A stretch of 64,000 nt of DNA from Gemmatimonadaceae bacterium. GTDB taxonomy: Bacteria; Gemmatimonadota; Gemmatimonadetes; Gemmatimonadales; Gemmatimonadaceae. Made by a program: the position numbers and the translations under genes. The stretch spans positions 1-64,000 of the forward strand of contig DASXKV010000006.1 in assembly GCA_036496605.1 (NCBI GenBank), given 5' to 3'. Every line of letters begins with the position of its first letter. The first letter of the stretch is position 1. Positions 8,482 to 17,276 of the stretch are shown piece after piece. The notes beneath the pieces are model-generated. The model did no database searches, was not told the origin of the DNA, and was given only the letters and a program-made list of their open reading frames with translations.

Positions 8482-8949
8482 ATGACCGACACCGCAAGCG
8501 CTGCCAGTCTCCTGCTGAAGCTCTACGAGCTCCGCACCGAGCCGACCCTGCGCCAGGCACGTGCCTGGTTTGCTTTCGAGTTTCATCCGTCGAGCACGCG
8601 CGAGGTATTGAGCACCTGGCTCGGGCCTGGCCACGAGAGCGCGCCCTATCGCATGGTGACGAGCTACTGGGACATGGCGGCGTCGCTCGTCAGCCTGGGG
8701 GCAATTCCCGCCGAGATGTTCAATGCGGCGAACACCGAGCACGTCGCACTCTACGCGAAGCTGCGTCCCTTCCTCGGTGAAGTCCGCGCGGCCACGCGGT
8801 ACCCGGATTATCTCTCGCACGTGGAGCGCCTCGTGACCGGTCCCGCCGACGCCCCGGAACGAATCGAAATTGTCGACCGTTATCTGCAGCGGCAGCGCGC
8901 GCTCGCCACCGAAGGAAAGCAACGGCCCAACCTAACGACGACCAGCTGA
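8482..8949 (+). CDS. Hypothetical protein (possible DUF4760-like)
   Basis: A 155-residue soluble protein without signal peptide. Segments such as ARAWFAFEFHPSS, MVTSYWDMAASLVSLGAIP and NTEHVALYAKLRPFLGEVR resemble conserved hypothetical helical proteins annotated DUF4760-like in soil bacteria, but I cannot confirm that. I use the ATG at 8482 rather than the TTG at 8461. The following aminoglycoside-acetyltransferase-like gene starts 20 bp downstream. Confidence 0.65.
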   Translation: MTDTASAASLLLKLYELRTEPTLRQARAWFAFEFHPSSTREVLSTWLGPGHESAPYRMVTSYWDMAASLVSLGAIPAEMFNAANTEHVALYAKLRPFLGEVRAATRYPDYLSHVERLVTGPADAPERIEIVDRYLQRQRALATEGKQRPNLTTTS

Positions 8950-8969
8950 ACCGTTCTCCGAGACACGCG

Positions 8970-9786
8970 ATGTACAGTCGGGAGGAGCTCTCCACGGACC
9001 TCCGCGCACTCGGTCTCGCGCGCGGCGACGTCGTGATGGTGCACGCCTCGGTGCGCGCTGTCGGCGACGTCGCCGGCGGCCCCGACGAGATTCATCTCGC
9101 GATCAAGGATGTATTGGGGAGCGAGGGTACGCTCATGATGTACGCGAGCGCTCCACGCTATGTCGACGAAGTCGGCCGGGGGAACCTAACGCCACGCGAG
9201 GAAGCAGAAGTTCTGGACAAGTTGCCGGCGTTCGACCCGCTCACCGCGCGATCCGCGCGTGACAACGGCGCGCTTGTCGAGATGCTGCGGACCTATCCCG
9301 GCTCGCGTGTCAACAATCATCCGGCGCGATTCGTCGTGTGGGGAAAGCAGACCGACTACCTGCTTTCGCGCCAGCCATGGGACTACGCATCGCGACTCGG
9401 CGCTCGAGCGACTCGTCGCACTGGACGGCAAGATTCTACTTCTGGGCTCCGATCATGACGCCGTGACGTTTCTGCATTACGCGGAGCACATCGTCGAGAT
9501 TCCCGACAAGCGCGTCGCGCGATTCGAGGTGCCGGTGCTCGAGCAAGGCAAGCGAGTTTGGCGCGAAATGGCCGAGTTCAACACCGGGGGCGACGGCGTT
9601 CACGCCAACTGGCCCGATCGGTTCTTCGCGCACATCGTCGACGCGCACCTCGCCGCCTCGGGCAACCATGGAGGAATTGTCGGGAATGCGCCGTCCCATC
9701 TACTGCGCGCTCGCGCCCTGCTCGACGCCGCGCTGGAGGCGATGCGAGCGACGGCAGCGGCGCCGGCCGTGCACAGTGATACCTAA
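8970..9786 (+). pseudogene. Frameshifted aminoglycoside N(3)-acetyltransferase-like gene
   Basis: The N-terminal half (8970 to about 9400) matches the AAC(3)/YokD family: GLARGDVVMVHASVRAVGDV, GTLMMYA, ARSARDNGALVEMLRTYPGS, N-N-H-P and QPWDYAS. From about 9403 the conserved continuation (ALERLVALDGKILLLGSDHDAVTFLHYAEH ... HGGIVGNAPSHLLRARALLD) is in the next forward frame. The shift falls near the WDYAS/ALERL junction, where the family normally has a short Gly/Pro loop. The first frame runs out at 9458. Family members acetylate the 3-amino group of aminoglycosides or related substrates using acetyl-CoA. Either a real inactivating indel or a sequence error; both halves are otherwise intact. 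Confidence 0.85.
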
Positions 9787-9799
9787 CGGCCCAGGAAAC

Positions 9800-10168
9800 T
9801 CAGTCGCTTGACGGCTTGTCTTTCTCTTTGGACTCGGGCCGTGGTGATCGGCGCGCCTGCTCGGAGATCTGTGCCATTTGGGCACGCAGATCGGCGGCGT
9901 TTGCGGCCACCTCGCGCGTGATCTCCCCGGTGCGCTCGAGCTCACGTTCGCGTTTGCGTAACTCGGCGCGCGTGTGTTTCAATCTTGCGCCGCCGTCCTC
10001 GAGCGTCCGGTCTGCTTCGCGCAGGCCGGCCTCGGTCTGTTCCTGGCGTTCGCGCGTTTCGGCGTCATCTTCTGCCCTCACGCGAGTCGCTTCGGCGGGC
10101 TCCGCCGTGTCCGGAGTTGCTGCCTCCTCCGCACTCTGTTGATCGCTCGGATCCCCTGCCTTTTCCAT
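9800..10168 (-). CDS. Charged coiled-coil hypothetical protein
   Basis: A 122-residue, highly charged protein with an acidic N-terminal half (AEEAATPDTAEPAEATRVRAEDDAE) and a long coiled-coil-like C-terminal half (about 45-110). It has no signal peptide or membrane helix. I use the ATG at 10168, preceded by a GAGGAAAGG ribosome-binding site, rather than the start at 10228. It converges with the AAC(3)-like gene. Function unknown. Confidence 0.65.
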   Translation of the reverse strand: MEKAGDPSDQQSAEEAATPDTAEPAEATRVRAEDDAETRERQEQTEAGLREADRTLEDGGARLKHTRAELRKRERELERTGEITREVAANAADLRAQMAQISEQARRSPRPESKEKDKPSSD

Positions 10169-10446
10169 CCTTTCCTCGCGGAAAACCGTTGCCTTGGTCC
10201 CGATTTGCAAGGCAAGAGCCATGAGCAATTAGCGTGGCTGAGCCGCAATGGCGACAGACGTTTGTTTCCAGGCCTTATTCGTGCAGCAAGTTGCCCGACC
10301 AGGTTGAGCCGTGGGCCCGCTTCTCGAGTCCACGGTAGTTGGTCTTCAATTCAGGCAATGACACTTCAGGCGACCACGACGCGGTCGAGAACGCGCTCGC
10401 GCCCGCCACTGGCCCGTTGTCACTCCGCGCATCAGTTTCGTAGACA

Positions 10447-11712
10447 ATGACCACGAGAAGACCCCCGTCACCCACTTCGACTCCGGCCAACGAGTCCGAA
10501 GCTCGAGACAGGGCAGGCGCTAAACGAGACGCAGCCGAGTTTGTTGTTGCGAACGACTCCCAGGCCGCGACCATCGTGGGTGCGGATCTTTACGGTCTGC
10601 TCGTGGAGAGCGTACAGGATTACGCCATCTTCGCGCTCGATCCCAAGGGCTACATCCTGACCTGGAACATCGGTGCGGCACGCCTCAAGGGATATACCGC
10701 CGACGAGATCATCGGCCGGCACTTTTCGATCTTCTATCCTCCGGAGGACATCGCACGCGGCAAAACGGAGTGGGAGCTCGAAGTGGCCGCACGTGAAGGT
10801 CGGTTCGAAGATGAAGGGTGGCGCGTCCGCAAGGATGGAACGCTCTTCTGGGCGAACGTGATCATCACGGCCCTCCGCCGCGGCGAGGGACAGCTCGTCG
10901 GCTTCGCGAAAGTCACGCGCGACCTCACCGAGCGGAAGGCATCCGAAGAACGCGCGGTTCGCGACGCGAGCCGTCTCGCCGCGGCGGAAGCAGCGGGTCG
11001 CACGAAGTCCGAGTTCCTTGCGACGATGAGTCACGAGCTCCGCACTCCTCTGAACGCGATCGGCGGCTACGCGGAGTTGATCGAGATGGGGGTTGCGGGG
11101 CCGATCTCCGAAGAGCAGCGCTCTTACGTCACGCGCATTCGCAGCAGCCAGCAACACCTGCTCGCGATCATCAACGATTTGCTCAATTACAGCCGCAGCG
11201 AGGCAGGGCAGCTCGCCTACGACATCGGCAACGTGTCGTTGCACGACGTCGTCGAGCACGCGCTGCCGATGATGCTCCCGCAAGCCACCACCAAGGGCGT
11301 CTCGATCACACACGGACCGTGCACGCCCGTCGTCAACGCTCTGGCCGACGAGCAGAAGGTGGAGCAGATCGTTCTGAATCTGCTCTCGAACGCGGTGAAG
11401 TTCACGCCGCGTGGTGGCAGCGTCATCGTGTCCTGCCAGATCGACGACGACCAGAGCGCGATCACGGTCAGCGACACCGGGCCTGGAATTCCGCCCGACA
11501 AGAAGGAGGCGATCTTCGAGCCATTCGTTCAGCTCGGTCGGTCGCTGACGACTCAGCTTCAGGGAACGGGGCTCGGTCTCGCGATCAGTCGCGATCTCGC
11601 CCGGGCGATGCACGGTGATCTGTCCGTCGGCGACACGCCCGGCGGAGGAGCGACGTTCACCCTCACGCTTCCCCGCGCCGAAACGACCGCCGAGCACGAA
11701 GCTAACGAGTGA
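10447..11712 (+). CDS. PAS-domain sensor histidine kinase
   Basis: The 421-residue protein has no membrane segment. A PAS domain with PAC-like tail covers about 47-165 (SVQDYAIFALDPKGYILTWN, GYTADEIIGRHFSIFYP). A HisKA domain follows with phospho-acceptor His196 in MSHELRTPLNAIGGY. The HATPase_c domain has an N box (NLLSNAVKF), G1 (VSDTGPGIP) and G2 (GTGLGLAIS). It is a cytoplasmic sensor, perhaps of light, redox or a small ligand. No response regulator is adjacent; its stop overlaps the start of the ATP-pyrophosphatase gene. Confidence 0.92.
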   Translation: MTTRRPPSPTSTPANESEARDRAGAKRDAAEFVVANDSQAATIVGADLYGLLVESVQDYAIFALDPKGYILTWNIGAARLKGYTADEIIGRHFSIFYPPEDIARGKTEWELEVAAREGRFEDEGWRVRKDGTLFWANVIITALRRGEGQLVGFAKVTRDLTERKASEERAVRDASRLAAAEAAGRTKSEFLATMSHELRTPLNAIGGYAELIEMGVAGPISEEQRSYVTRIRSSQQHLLAIINDLLNYSRSEAGQLAYDIGNVSLHDVVEHALPMMLPQATTKGVSITHGPCTPVVNALADEQKVEQIVLNLLSNAVKFTPRGGSVIVSCQIDDDQSAITVSDTGPGIPPDKKEAIFEPFVQLGRSLTTQLQGTGLGLAISRDLARAMHGDLSVGDTPGGGATFTLTLPRAETTAEHEANE

Positions 11713-12404
11713 GCCGGCGCGTCCTGCTCAGCTGGAGCGGCGGAAAGGACAGCGCGCTCGCCCTCGCGGCGCTCTCTGACGATCCGACGATCGAAGTCGT
11801 GGGACTGCTCACGAGCGTTACGCGTGACTACGATCGTGTGAGTATTCACGGCGTGCAGCGCGCGCTGCTCGACGCGCAGTCGGCGGCATTGGGACTCCCC
11901 CTCACCGAGATCGCGCTCGAGCCCCAGTGCACGAACGCCGCGTACGAGGCGGCTTTCCTCACCGCTCTCGAAACGGCGAGGGCGCGTCATCCCGGAGTCG
12001 ATGCAATTGCTTTCGGCGACCTCTTCCTCGAGGACGTCCGTGCGTATCGCGAGCGGCTGCTCGCCGGGACGGCTATCGAGCCCCTCTTCCCACTCTGGGG
12101 CGAACCGACCGCCACACTGGCCGAGCATTGCTGCAACCTCGGCATCGAAGCGCGGCTTGTCTGCGTCGACACGACACAGCTCTCGAGCGCATTCGCCGGT
12201 CGTCTCTTCGATCGCGAGCTGCTCGCCGAGCTGCCGACCGGAGTCGACCCCTGCGGCGAGCGTGGCGAATTCCACACTTTCGTCGCCAACGCTCCTGGCT
12301 TCGGCGCACCCGTGCGATATACCGTTGGTGAGATCGTTAGGCGCGACGACCGCTTCGTGTACTGTGACCTTCTTCCGGGTATTGCGGCTACGGTTGCTAC
12401 TTAG
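11709..12404 (+). CDS. Dph6-related ATP pyrophosphatase
   Basis: A 231-residue adenine-nucleotide alpha hydrolase related to diphthine-ammonia ligase (Dph6). The PP-loop SGGKDS is at 10-15; IAFGDLFLEDVRAYRE, PLWGEPT and the C-terminal DPCGERGEFHTFV are typical of the family. In eukaryotes and archaea the enzyme amidates diphthine; bacteria lack diphthamide, so the substrate here is unknown. The GTG start overlaps the kinase stop (11709-11712). Confidence 0.88.
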   Translation: MSRRVLLSWSGGKDSALALAALSDDPTIEVVGLLTSVTRDYDRVSIHGVQRALLDAQSAALGLPLTEIALEPQCTNAAYEAAFLTALETARARHPGVDAIAFGDLFLEDVRAYRERLLAGTAIEPLFPLWGEPTATLAEHCCNLGIEARLVCVDTTQLSSAFAGRLFDRELLAELPTGVDPCGERGEFHTFVANAPGFGAPVRYTVGEIVRRDDRFVYCDLLPGIAATVAT

Positions 12405-12412
12405 AAACGGGC

Positions 12413-12826
12413 CTAACGAGCGTCGATCGCATGATGGAGCTCGGGCGGTAGCGGCAAGAACGCTTCGACGGCGCTCACCAGGTCGGCGACGCTTACCGGG
12501 CGACGTAGCACGCGAGTCCACGGCCCTGCGGGTGGCGGGATCGTCGTGCGCGCGAGAAGGATGACGCCGGGATCGGCATGGCGTTTTCGGAGCGCCTCGA
12601 GATCGGCGAGGTTCGCGCCGATGAGCGTATCCTGATCGACGACGAGCAAGCGTACCGGTCCGCGGTCCGCGAGCGCTGGTTGGACGACGCGCGCCTCGCG
12701 CATTCCGCGCGCGCCGACCGCGTCGTAGCCAGCTTCACGCAATGCGCCGCGGAGCAGCGCCCGCCGCCATTGATCACCCATGACGACCAGAACGCGCGGT
12801 GCGGTTCGGTCGTCATTCGTCGTCAT
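12413..12826 (-). CDS. Degenerate response-regulator receiver domain protein
   Basis: A 137-residue single-domain protein with the fold pattern of CheY: RVLVVMGDQWRRALLRGALREAGYDAV, LLVVDQDTL (putative phospho-Asp region), GVILLART and VLRRPVSVADLVSAVEAFL. The usual acidic pair is reduced to MGD and the conserved Lys before Pro is Arg, so phosphorylation may be weak or absent. It starts in a 4-bp overlap with the stop of the upstream membrane-anchored gene and so is probably co-translated with it. Confidence 0.72.
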   Translation of the reverse strand: MTTNDDRTAPRVLVVMGDQWRRALLRGALREAGYDAVGARGMREARVVQPALADRGPVRLLVVDQDTLIGANLADLEALRKRHADPGVILLARTTIPPPAGPWTRVLRRPVSVADLVSAVEAFLPLPPELHHAIDAR

Positions 12827-13317
12827 GGTTTCTCCCTTGCGGCCGCGCGATCGGCGCGCTGTCCTTTACGCAGTAGAGCCCGCACGTAGTCGTCGAAGTC
12901 GTCGTGCATGATCTTCATCGCGGGGTTCGCGAGCATGTCGCGGAACGCGTCTTCCTCGCCCAGCTGTGACATGCGCTTTTCCCAGGACCTGAAGTAATCG
13001 TCCGGCAGCTGACCTTCCTTGTGCGCGTACCATGCGATCTCGAAGAGCGAGAGTTGCATGAGACTCAGGAAGTATTCCTGAATCTCACGATCGGAATGCA
13101 GGTGTTCGACATCGTTCTTGTGCACTGCGGCGAGCGATGGATGATCCACTCGAATCTTTCGCAATTGATACTGCAGCTCGACGAGCTTTGCGAAGTTGGC
13201 GACCGCCTGCGCCTTGCGTGCCGCGCGAAACTGGAACGCGGTGTACAGGAGTCCGCCAGCGATGGCAAACGATGACACGGCCTGGAGTGTTATCTGTACG
13301 ATCTGTATCGAGGGCAT
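12823..13317 (-). CDS. Membrane-anchored hypothetical protein
   Basis: The 164-residue protein has one N-terminal transmembrane helix (about 8-28) and a helical, polar remainder with QYQLRKIRVDHPSLAAVH, SLMQLSLFEIAWYAHKEGQLPDDYFRSWE and DFDDYVRALL. The pattern (anchor plus Tyr/Trp-rich helices) resembles DUF6082-type proteins of unknown role. It is coupled to the downstream receiver-like gene by ATGA. Confidence 0.7.
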   Translation of the reverse strand: MPSIQIVQITLQAVSSFAIAGGLLYTAFQFRAARKAQAVANFAKLVELQYQLRKIRVDHPSLAAVHKNDVEHLHSDREIQEYFLSLMQLSLFEIAWYAHKEGQLPDDYFRSWEKRMSQLGEEDAFRDMLANPAMKIMHDDFDDYVRALLRKGQRADRAAAREKP

Positions 13318-13383
13318 TCTCTGAAGCTAGACTACGCTCTCTGCTTTTTGACAACCGCTCACTGGGCCAGGAGCCACCGCCGA

Positions 13384-13794
13384 ATGTGGTACACCGTGCT
13401 GCACGAGGAAGCGCCCATCGGCATCGTCGAGTTGCCGCTGGCCGGTCTCGCTGCTGGAACGATGCAACGATTCCCCACCTATCGCGCGATTCGTCCCACC
13501 GTGCGCGCGGCCACGGGTGCCCTGCTCCAGCTCGGGCTCTTCGGCGCAGCTTATCCGCCGATCCCGCCGCGCCAGCGCGAGATCGCGCGCTTGAGGCGCG
13601 CGATTGCACGCGCCGCGCGGCTTCCCCTAAGTCTCGTCGATGAGCGCGGCGCCGCGGCGCATGCGGCCTTCGTGAATCTCCTGGAGGCGCCGGCAGACGA
13701 GCGGGTCGTTGTCGTAGCGGGCTTCGAAGACACCCTGGCGGGAGTCGGCGCCCGAGTGCCGGCGCCCATCGAAACGCTACCGCTATCGCGGTAG
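13384..13794 (+). CDS. Conserved hypothetical protein
   Basis: A 136-residue protein starting MWYTVLHEEAPIGIVELPL. The N-terminal segment and the VDERGAAAHAAFVNLLEAPADERVVVVAGF part look like a compact alpha/beta protein. I do not recognise a named family. The ATG at 13384 is preferred to the in-frame start at 13348. Its last 12 bp overlap the 3' end of the convergent amidohydrolase gene. Confidence 0.65.
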   Translation: MWYTVLHEEAPIGIVELPLAGLAAGTMQRFPTYRAIRPTVRAATGALLQLGLFGAAYPPIPPRQREIARLRRAIARAARLPLSLVDERGAAAHAAFVNLLEAPADERVVVVAGFEDTLAGVGARVPAPIETLPLSR

Positions 13795-14982
13795 CCCGCG
13801 CGTGATCTTCTCCGCATTCGCGTAGTACACCTTCTTGAGCACCGAGTCTGGAAGATCGATCCCGTAGAGTTTCCAGAAGGCGTGGTAGTTCCGGTAGTAA
13901 TCGAAGTACTCATCGTGCGTCTCGAAGACGCGCCAATAGTACGGATACTCCGCCGGCTGGAACGAATCCTTCCCGAAGAGGATGCGATCCTGGTACTTCA
14001 CGAAGAAATCGTGCGCGCCGCGTGGCTGGCGGCCGATGTCGTACAGGACGGCGCCAACCTCGGTGTAGACGTTAGGCATCTCGTCCAGCATCTTGCCCAG
14101 GCGACCGAGGTCGTTCGCGTGCCAGCCCATGTGTGCGGCGACGAAGGTCGTGCGCGGATGTTTGTGGAACAAGTTGTCCCGCTCCGTCATCAGCTCCTCG
14201 AAGCGCGGGAAGCGATCGGGCGGATAGCGACGACCCGGAAAGAGGGCCAGCTCGAGCCACCGTTCGTTCTTCATGTCGATCGGCTCGAAGAATTGCTCGG
14301 GATCCGCAGTGTGGATGAAGACGGGAATGCCGAGTCTCGCACACGCGTCCCAGATCGGATCCAGCTCGGGGTCGTCGAGCTTGAGGCGCGTGCCGTCGGC
14401 CTTCTTGATCGTTAGGCCGAAGCTCTTCGGGATTTCGCCGACGCCAACGGCACCGGCGGCGAGGTCCGCTTGCAATTGGGCGATGGCCTTCTCCGCCCAT
14501 CCCGGTCCAACGTTGCGGAAATCGATCCCCGCGAGCACGCGCACGCGATCTTTCATCTGCGCCGAGGCGCGAATCGCGGTGACGGCGCGCTTCAGGCGAT
14601 CCCCGCTCAGGTTGTCGGCAGCGAGCATGACGCGCACGTTCAAACTGTCCATCGCGGCACCGAGCGTCGCGAGCCCTTCGGCCGACTCGAGGAGGCCTTC
14701 CGGATGACCATGGAAGTCGATGGCCGGATACTTGGCACGCCTAACGAGATGTGCCGGTGTGACGAGCGTCGATCGCGGGCGATAGTCGAGGATGCTCGGC
14801 GCGGCGAGATCGGGGGCCATGCAGCTGCCCGGCCGCACTTCCGTCGTACCTTCGGGGCAGCTTTCGCCCTGTTGAATCGTGGTGACGGGCCGGCCGCCGC
14901 GGCCACCAGGCCGGCCGGTCTGTGCGACAGCGTCGGTAGCGATGAGCGAGCACACGCCGATGAGCGTGAAGACAAGACGCAT
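13783..14982 (-). CDS. Secreted amidohydrolase-family protein (TIM-barrel hydrolase)
   Basis: The 399-residue precursor has a signal peptide (LVFTLIGVCSLIATDAVAQ) and then a short Gly/Arg-rich stretch (GRPGGRGGRP). The catalytic part resembles Amidohydro_2 enzymes: the first metal motif is AIDFHGHPEG, then HTADPEQFFEP, FVAAHMGWHAND and a late Asp in ILFGKDSFQP. The C-terminal YYRNYHAFWKLYGIDLPDSVLKKVYYANAEKI is typical of this periplasmic group. The substrate is not known. I use the ATG at 14982 because it begins the signal peptide; the frame is open to 15384. It is divergent from the methyltransferase at 15073. Confidence 0.88.
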   Translation of the reverse strand: MRLVFTLIGVCSLIATDAVAQTGRPGGRGGRPVTTIQQGESCPEGTTEVRPGSCMAPDLAAPSILDYRPRSTLVTPAHLVRRAKYPAIDFHGHPEGLLESAEGLATLGAAMDSLNVRVMLAADNLSGDRLKRAVTAIRASAQMKDRVRVLAGIDFRNVGPGWAEKAIAQLQADLAAGAVGVGEIPKSFGLTIKKADGTRLKLDDPELDPIWDACARLGIPVFIHTADPEQFFEPIDMKNERWLELALFPGRRYPPDRFPRFEELMTERDNLFHKHPRTTFVAAHMGWHANDLGRLGKMLDEMPNVYTEVGAVLYDIGRQPRGAHDFFVKYQDRILFGKDSFQPAEYPYYWRVFETHDEYFDYYRNYHAFWKLYGIDLPDSVLKKVYYANAEKITRGLPR

Positions 14983-15072
14983 TAGGACTCCGAGCCGATT
15001 TGCCTGCGCAATCTGACACCGGTGGAGCAAGCTTCGAAAGAGGTGCGCCTCCTGCTTCGTCTCGTGGTGTAA

Positions 15073-15633
15073 ATGGACTCGCGTGACGCCGGGCAACTGA
15101 TCGCCCCCGCAGTGCACGTTGGCGAGCGTTGGGCCGACCTCGGAGCAGGCACGGGCACATTTACAAGAGCGCTCGCGCGTCTCGTCGGAGCGGCCGGCAC
15201 CGTGTACGCCATCGAGCGCGATCGTTCGGCCATCGTTTCGCTCGAGGCACTCGCGCGAGATCGCGAGTCCGGAAAGGCCTCCGTCGTCGCCATGCGAGCG
15301 GATTTCACGCAACCGCTGGAGCTCCCACCGCTGGATGGCGCGCTCTTCGCCAATGCGCTCCATTTCATCGATGCCTACGAGCAAGCAAACGTGCTGCGAC
15401 GCATCGCCGAGCGTCTCGAGAACGATGGCGCAATCGTCGTCGTCGAATACGACAACCGACCGCCGAGTCGTTGGGTGCCGTTCCCGCTTTCACTGACGCG
15501 TCTCGCCGAGCTGTCACGTATCGCGCACCTCGGCGCGCCCGAACTGATCGGCCAGCGCCGGTCGATGTTTGGCGGAAGCATGTACGCGGCGCGCGTGCCG
15601 CGGCGATCACCTATGCCGCTGACGCCAACCTAA
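15073..15633 (+). CDS. Class I SAM-dependent methyltransferase
   Basis: A 186-residue Rossmann-fold methyltransferase with the SAM motif WADLGAGTGTFT (about 20-31) and the acidic loop VYAIERD. Further marks are DGALFANALHFID and AIVVVEYDNR (post-IV region). The substrate is unknown. Its TAA stop lies within a CCTAACG heptamer, and the GNAT gene starts two bases later, so both are probably one operon. Confidence 0.87.
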   Translation: MDSRDAGQLIAPAVHVGERWADLGAGTGTFTRALARLVGAAGTVYAIERDRSAIVSLEALARDRESGKASVVAMRADFTQPLELPPLDGALFANALHFIDAYEQANVLRRIAERLENDGAIVVVEYDNRPPSRWVPFPLSLTRLAELSRIAHLGAPELIGQRRSMFGGSMYAARVPRRSPMPLTPT

Positions 15634-15635
15634 CG

Positions 15636-16133
15636 ATGCGCCTCACCTTCGCCCTCGCCAGCCCCAAAGATGCGCCTGCCCTTGCGGCATTACGCACCGC
15701 GGCCGCGCGCGAGCTGACGAAGCAGTTCGGCGCGGGCCATTGGTCCAGCGAACCGTCGGAGCGAGGCGTCCTGGCGGATCTCAAGAATGCGCAGGTCTGG
15801 ATCGCGCGGCGGGGCGCCGCCGTCGTCGCGACGTTTCGTCTCGCGACGAAGAAGCCGTGGGCGATCGATCGGTCGTACTTCAGCGAGTGCAAGCGCCCGA
15901 TCTATCTCACGAACATGGCAGTGCGGCCGGACTACCAGCGGCGCGGCGTCGGACGTGCGTGTCTCGAGCACGCGGTTCGACGCGTCTGCGAATGGCCCGG
16001 GGATGCGATACGGCTCGACGCATATCAGGGCGACGGCGGCGCGGGCCAGTTCTACGCCAGGTGTGGCTTTCGTGAGGTCGGACGCGTGGTCTATCGATCC
16101 ACGCCACTCATCTATTACGAGTTGCTCATCTGA
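15636..16133 (+). CDS. GNAT-family N-acetyltransferase
   Basis: A 165-residue GNAT protein. The acetyl-CoA-binding motif A is in MAVRPDYQRRGVGRACLEHA, followed by IRLDAYQGDGGAGQFYARCGFREVGRVVY (motif B). The substrate is unknown. The true start is the ATG at 15636, directly after the methyltransferase stop; the same frame is open far upstream only as a shadow of that gene. Confidence 0.88.
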   Translation: MRLTFALASPKDAPALAALRTAAARELTKQFGAGHWSSEPSERGVLADLKNAQVWIARRGAAVVATFRLATKKPWAIDRSYFSECKRPIYLTNMAVRPDYQRRGVGRACLEHAVRRVCEWPGDAIRLDAYQGDGGAGQFYARCGFREVGRVVYRSTPLIYYELLI

Positions 16134-16294
16134 CGGCTGCGCGCCGCGAGATCGGAGACTCGAGGCCCTTTCAGGACAGTGCCACGGGACCCAGCCTGTT
16201 CGAGGATGGCCTGCGTCAGGTGCGTGCCGGCGTGACGACGATGGAGGAAGTCGTGCGCGCGACGGGCGGTGACCGCGGCAACGTGCCGACTTGA
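16134..16294 (+). pseudogene. Remnant of a GspE/PilB-type ATPase C-terminus
   Basis: Reading from 16134 to the TGA at 16292 gives a peptide containing PSLFEDGLRQVRAGVTTMEE and then VVRATGG. This is the diagnostic C-terminal signature of type II secretion/type IV pilus assembly ATPases (LFEDGLRKVRAGVTTLEEVLRVT in family members). No start codon, Walker motifs or upstream ATPase sequence is present; the frame runs straight out of the GNAT stop. It looks like the vestige of a deleted gspE/pilB-like gene. Confidence 0.75.
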
Positions 16295-16309
16295 GCGCGG
16301 CGCAAGGAC

Positions 16310-17173
16310 TTACAGCTTCTTATAAACGCGCACGTAGTCCACGACCATCGTCTGTGGGAAAGTCGTCGTCGCATCCGGATCGCCGGGCCAGCCTCCGCCG
16401 ACGGCAACATTCATGAGCAGAAAGAACGGGTGATCGAACACCCATGTCGTGCCGGATGGAATGCTGCCTAACGTCGTCTGGAAGTACTGTGCGCTGTCGA
16501 CGAACCACTGGACGCTATTCGGGTTCCACTCGACGGCATAGACGTGAAAATCATCGGCGAACACGCCGCTGCCGAGCTGGTATGGTCCTCCGATGCCGCC
16601 GGCGCCGGAATATCCAGGACCGTGCATCGTCCCGTGAACGACGGCTGGCTCCTTTCCAATGTTCTCCATGATGTCGATCTCGCCGCTCTTCGGCCAACCG
16701 ACGAGATCGATGTTGTTGCCCAGCATCCAGAAGGCGGGCCAGAGCCCCTGTCCGCGAGGAATGCGAATGCGCGCCTCGAAGCGCCCATAGGACTGCGAGA
16801 AAAGACCCGCGGTTTTGATTCGCGCCGAGGTGTATCGACAGCTCCCATACCAGCAGCTGTCGACAGTGTTCGCCGGTTCAGCGAGTGCCGTGATAACCAG
16901 ATGCCCGTTACCGTCGAGCGAAATATTGTCGAGGCGCGTCGTGTAGAACTCGCGCTCCTGATTGCCCCAGCCGCCTCCGCCGGTGTCCGCGACCCACTTC
17001 GTGCGATCGAAGGAGATGCCCGCCGCACCATCGAACTCGTCGCTCCAGACGAGCGTCCAGGATGGCGGCGTCACGGGAGGCGTCGTCACGCCCGACGTAT
17101 TCGACGTCGCCGCGGACGCACACGCGGCAAGGAAGAGCACGACCACCGCTCGAGCATCCGCACGAGTTTTCAT
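16310..17173 (-). CDS. Glycoside hydrolase family 16 lipoprotein (beta-glucanase-like)
   Basis: The 287-residue protein has a lipoprotein signal (VVVLFLAAC, Cys18). A short Thr/Pro linker leads into a GH16 domain: LVWSDEFDG, WGNQEREFYT, GRFEARIRIPRGQGLWPAFWMLG. The catalytic motif is GEIDIMENIG (about 164-173), with the first Glu as nucleophile and the second as acid/base. The extra Met between them matches the ExDxxE layout of laminarinase-type members. It probably cleaves beta-1,3- or mixed-linkage glucans at the cell surface. Start at 17173; an ATG at 17194 would only add seven residues. Confidence 0.92.
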   Translation of the reverse strand: MKTRADARAVVVLFLAACASAATSNTSGVTTPPVTPPSWTLVWSDEFDGAAGISFDRTKWVADTGGGGWGNQEREFYTTRLDNISLDGNGHLVITALAEPANTVDSCWYGSCRYTSARIKTAGLFSQSYGRFEARIRIPRGQGLWPAFWMLGNNIDLVGWPKSGEIDIMENIGKEPAVVHGTMHGPGYSGAGGIGGPYQLGSGVFADDFHVYAVEWNPNSVQWFVDSAQYFQTTLGSIPSGTTWVFDHPFFLLMNVAVGGGWPGDPDATTTFPQTMVVDYVRVYKKL

Positions 17174-17276
17174 GCCCTTGAATGTGCGGCGCACACTGCC
17201 GCGTCGGAAGCGCGCCCGACGAATTTTGTGAACGATCTGGCGAACTACCGGCGCCCCGCCTCGACGGGTGTGCTGT

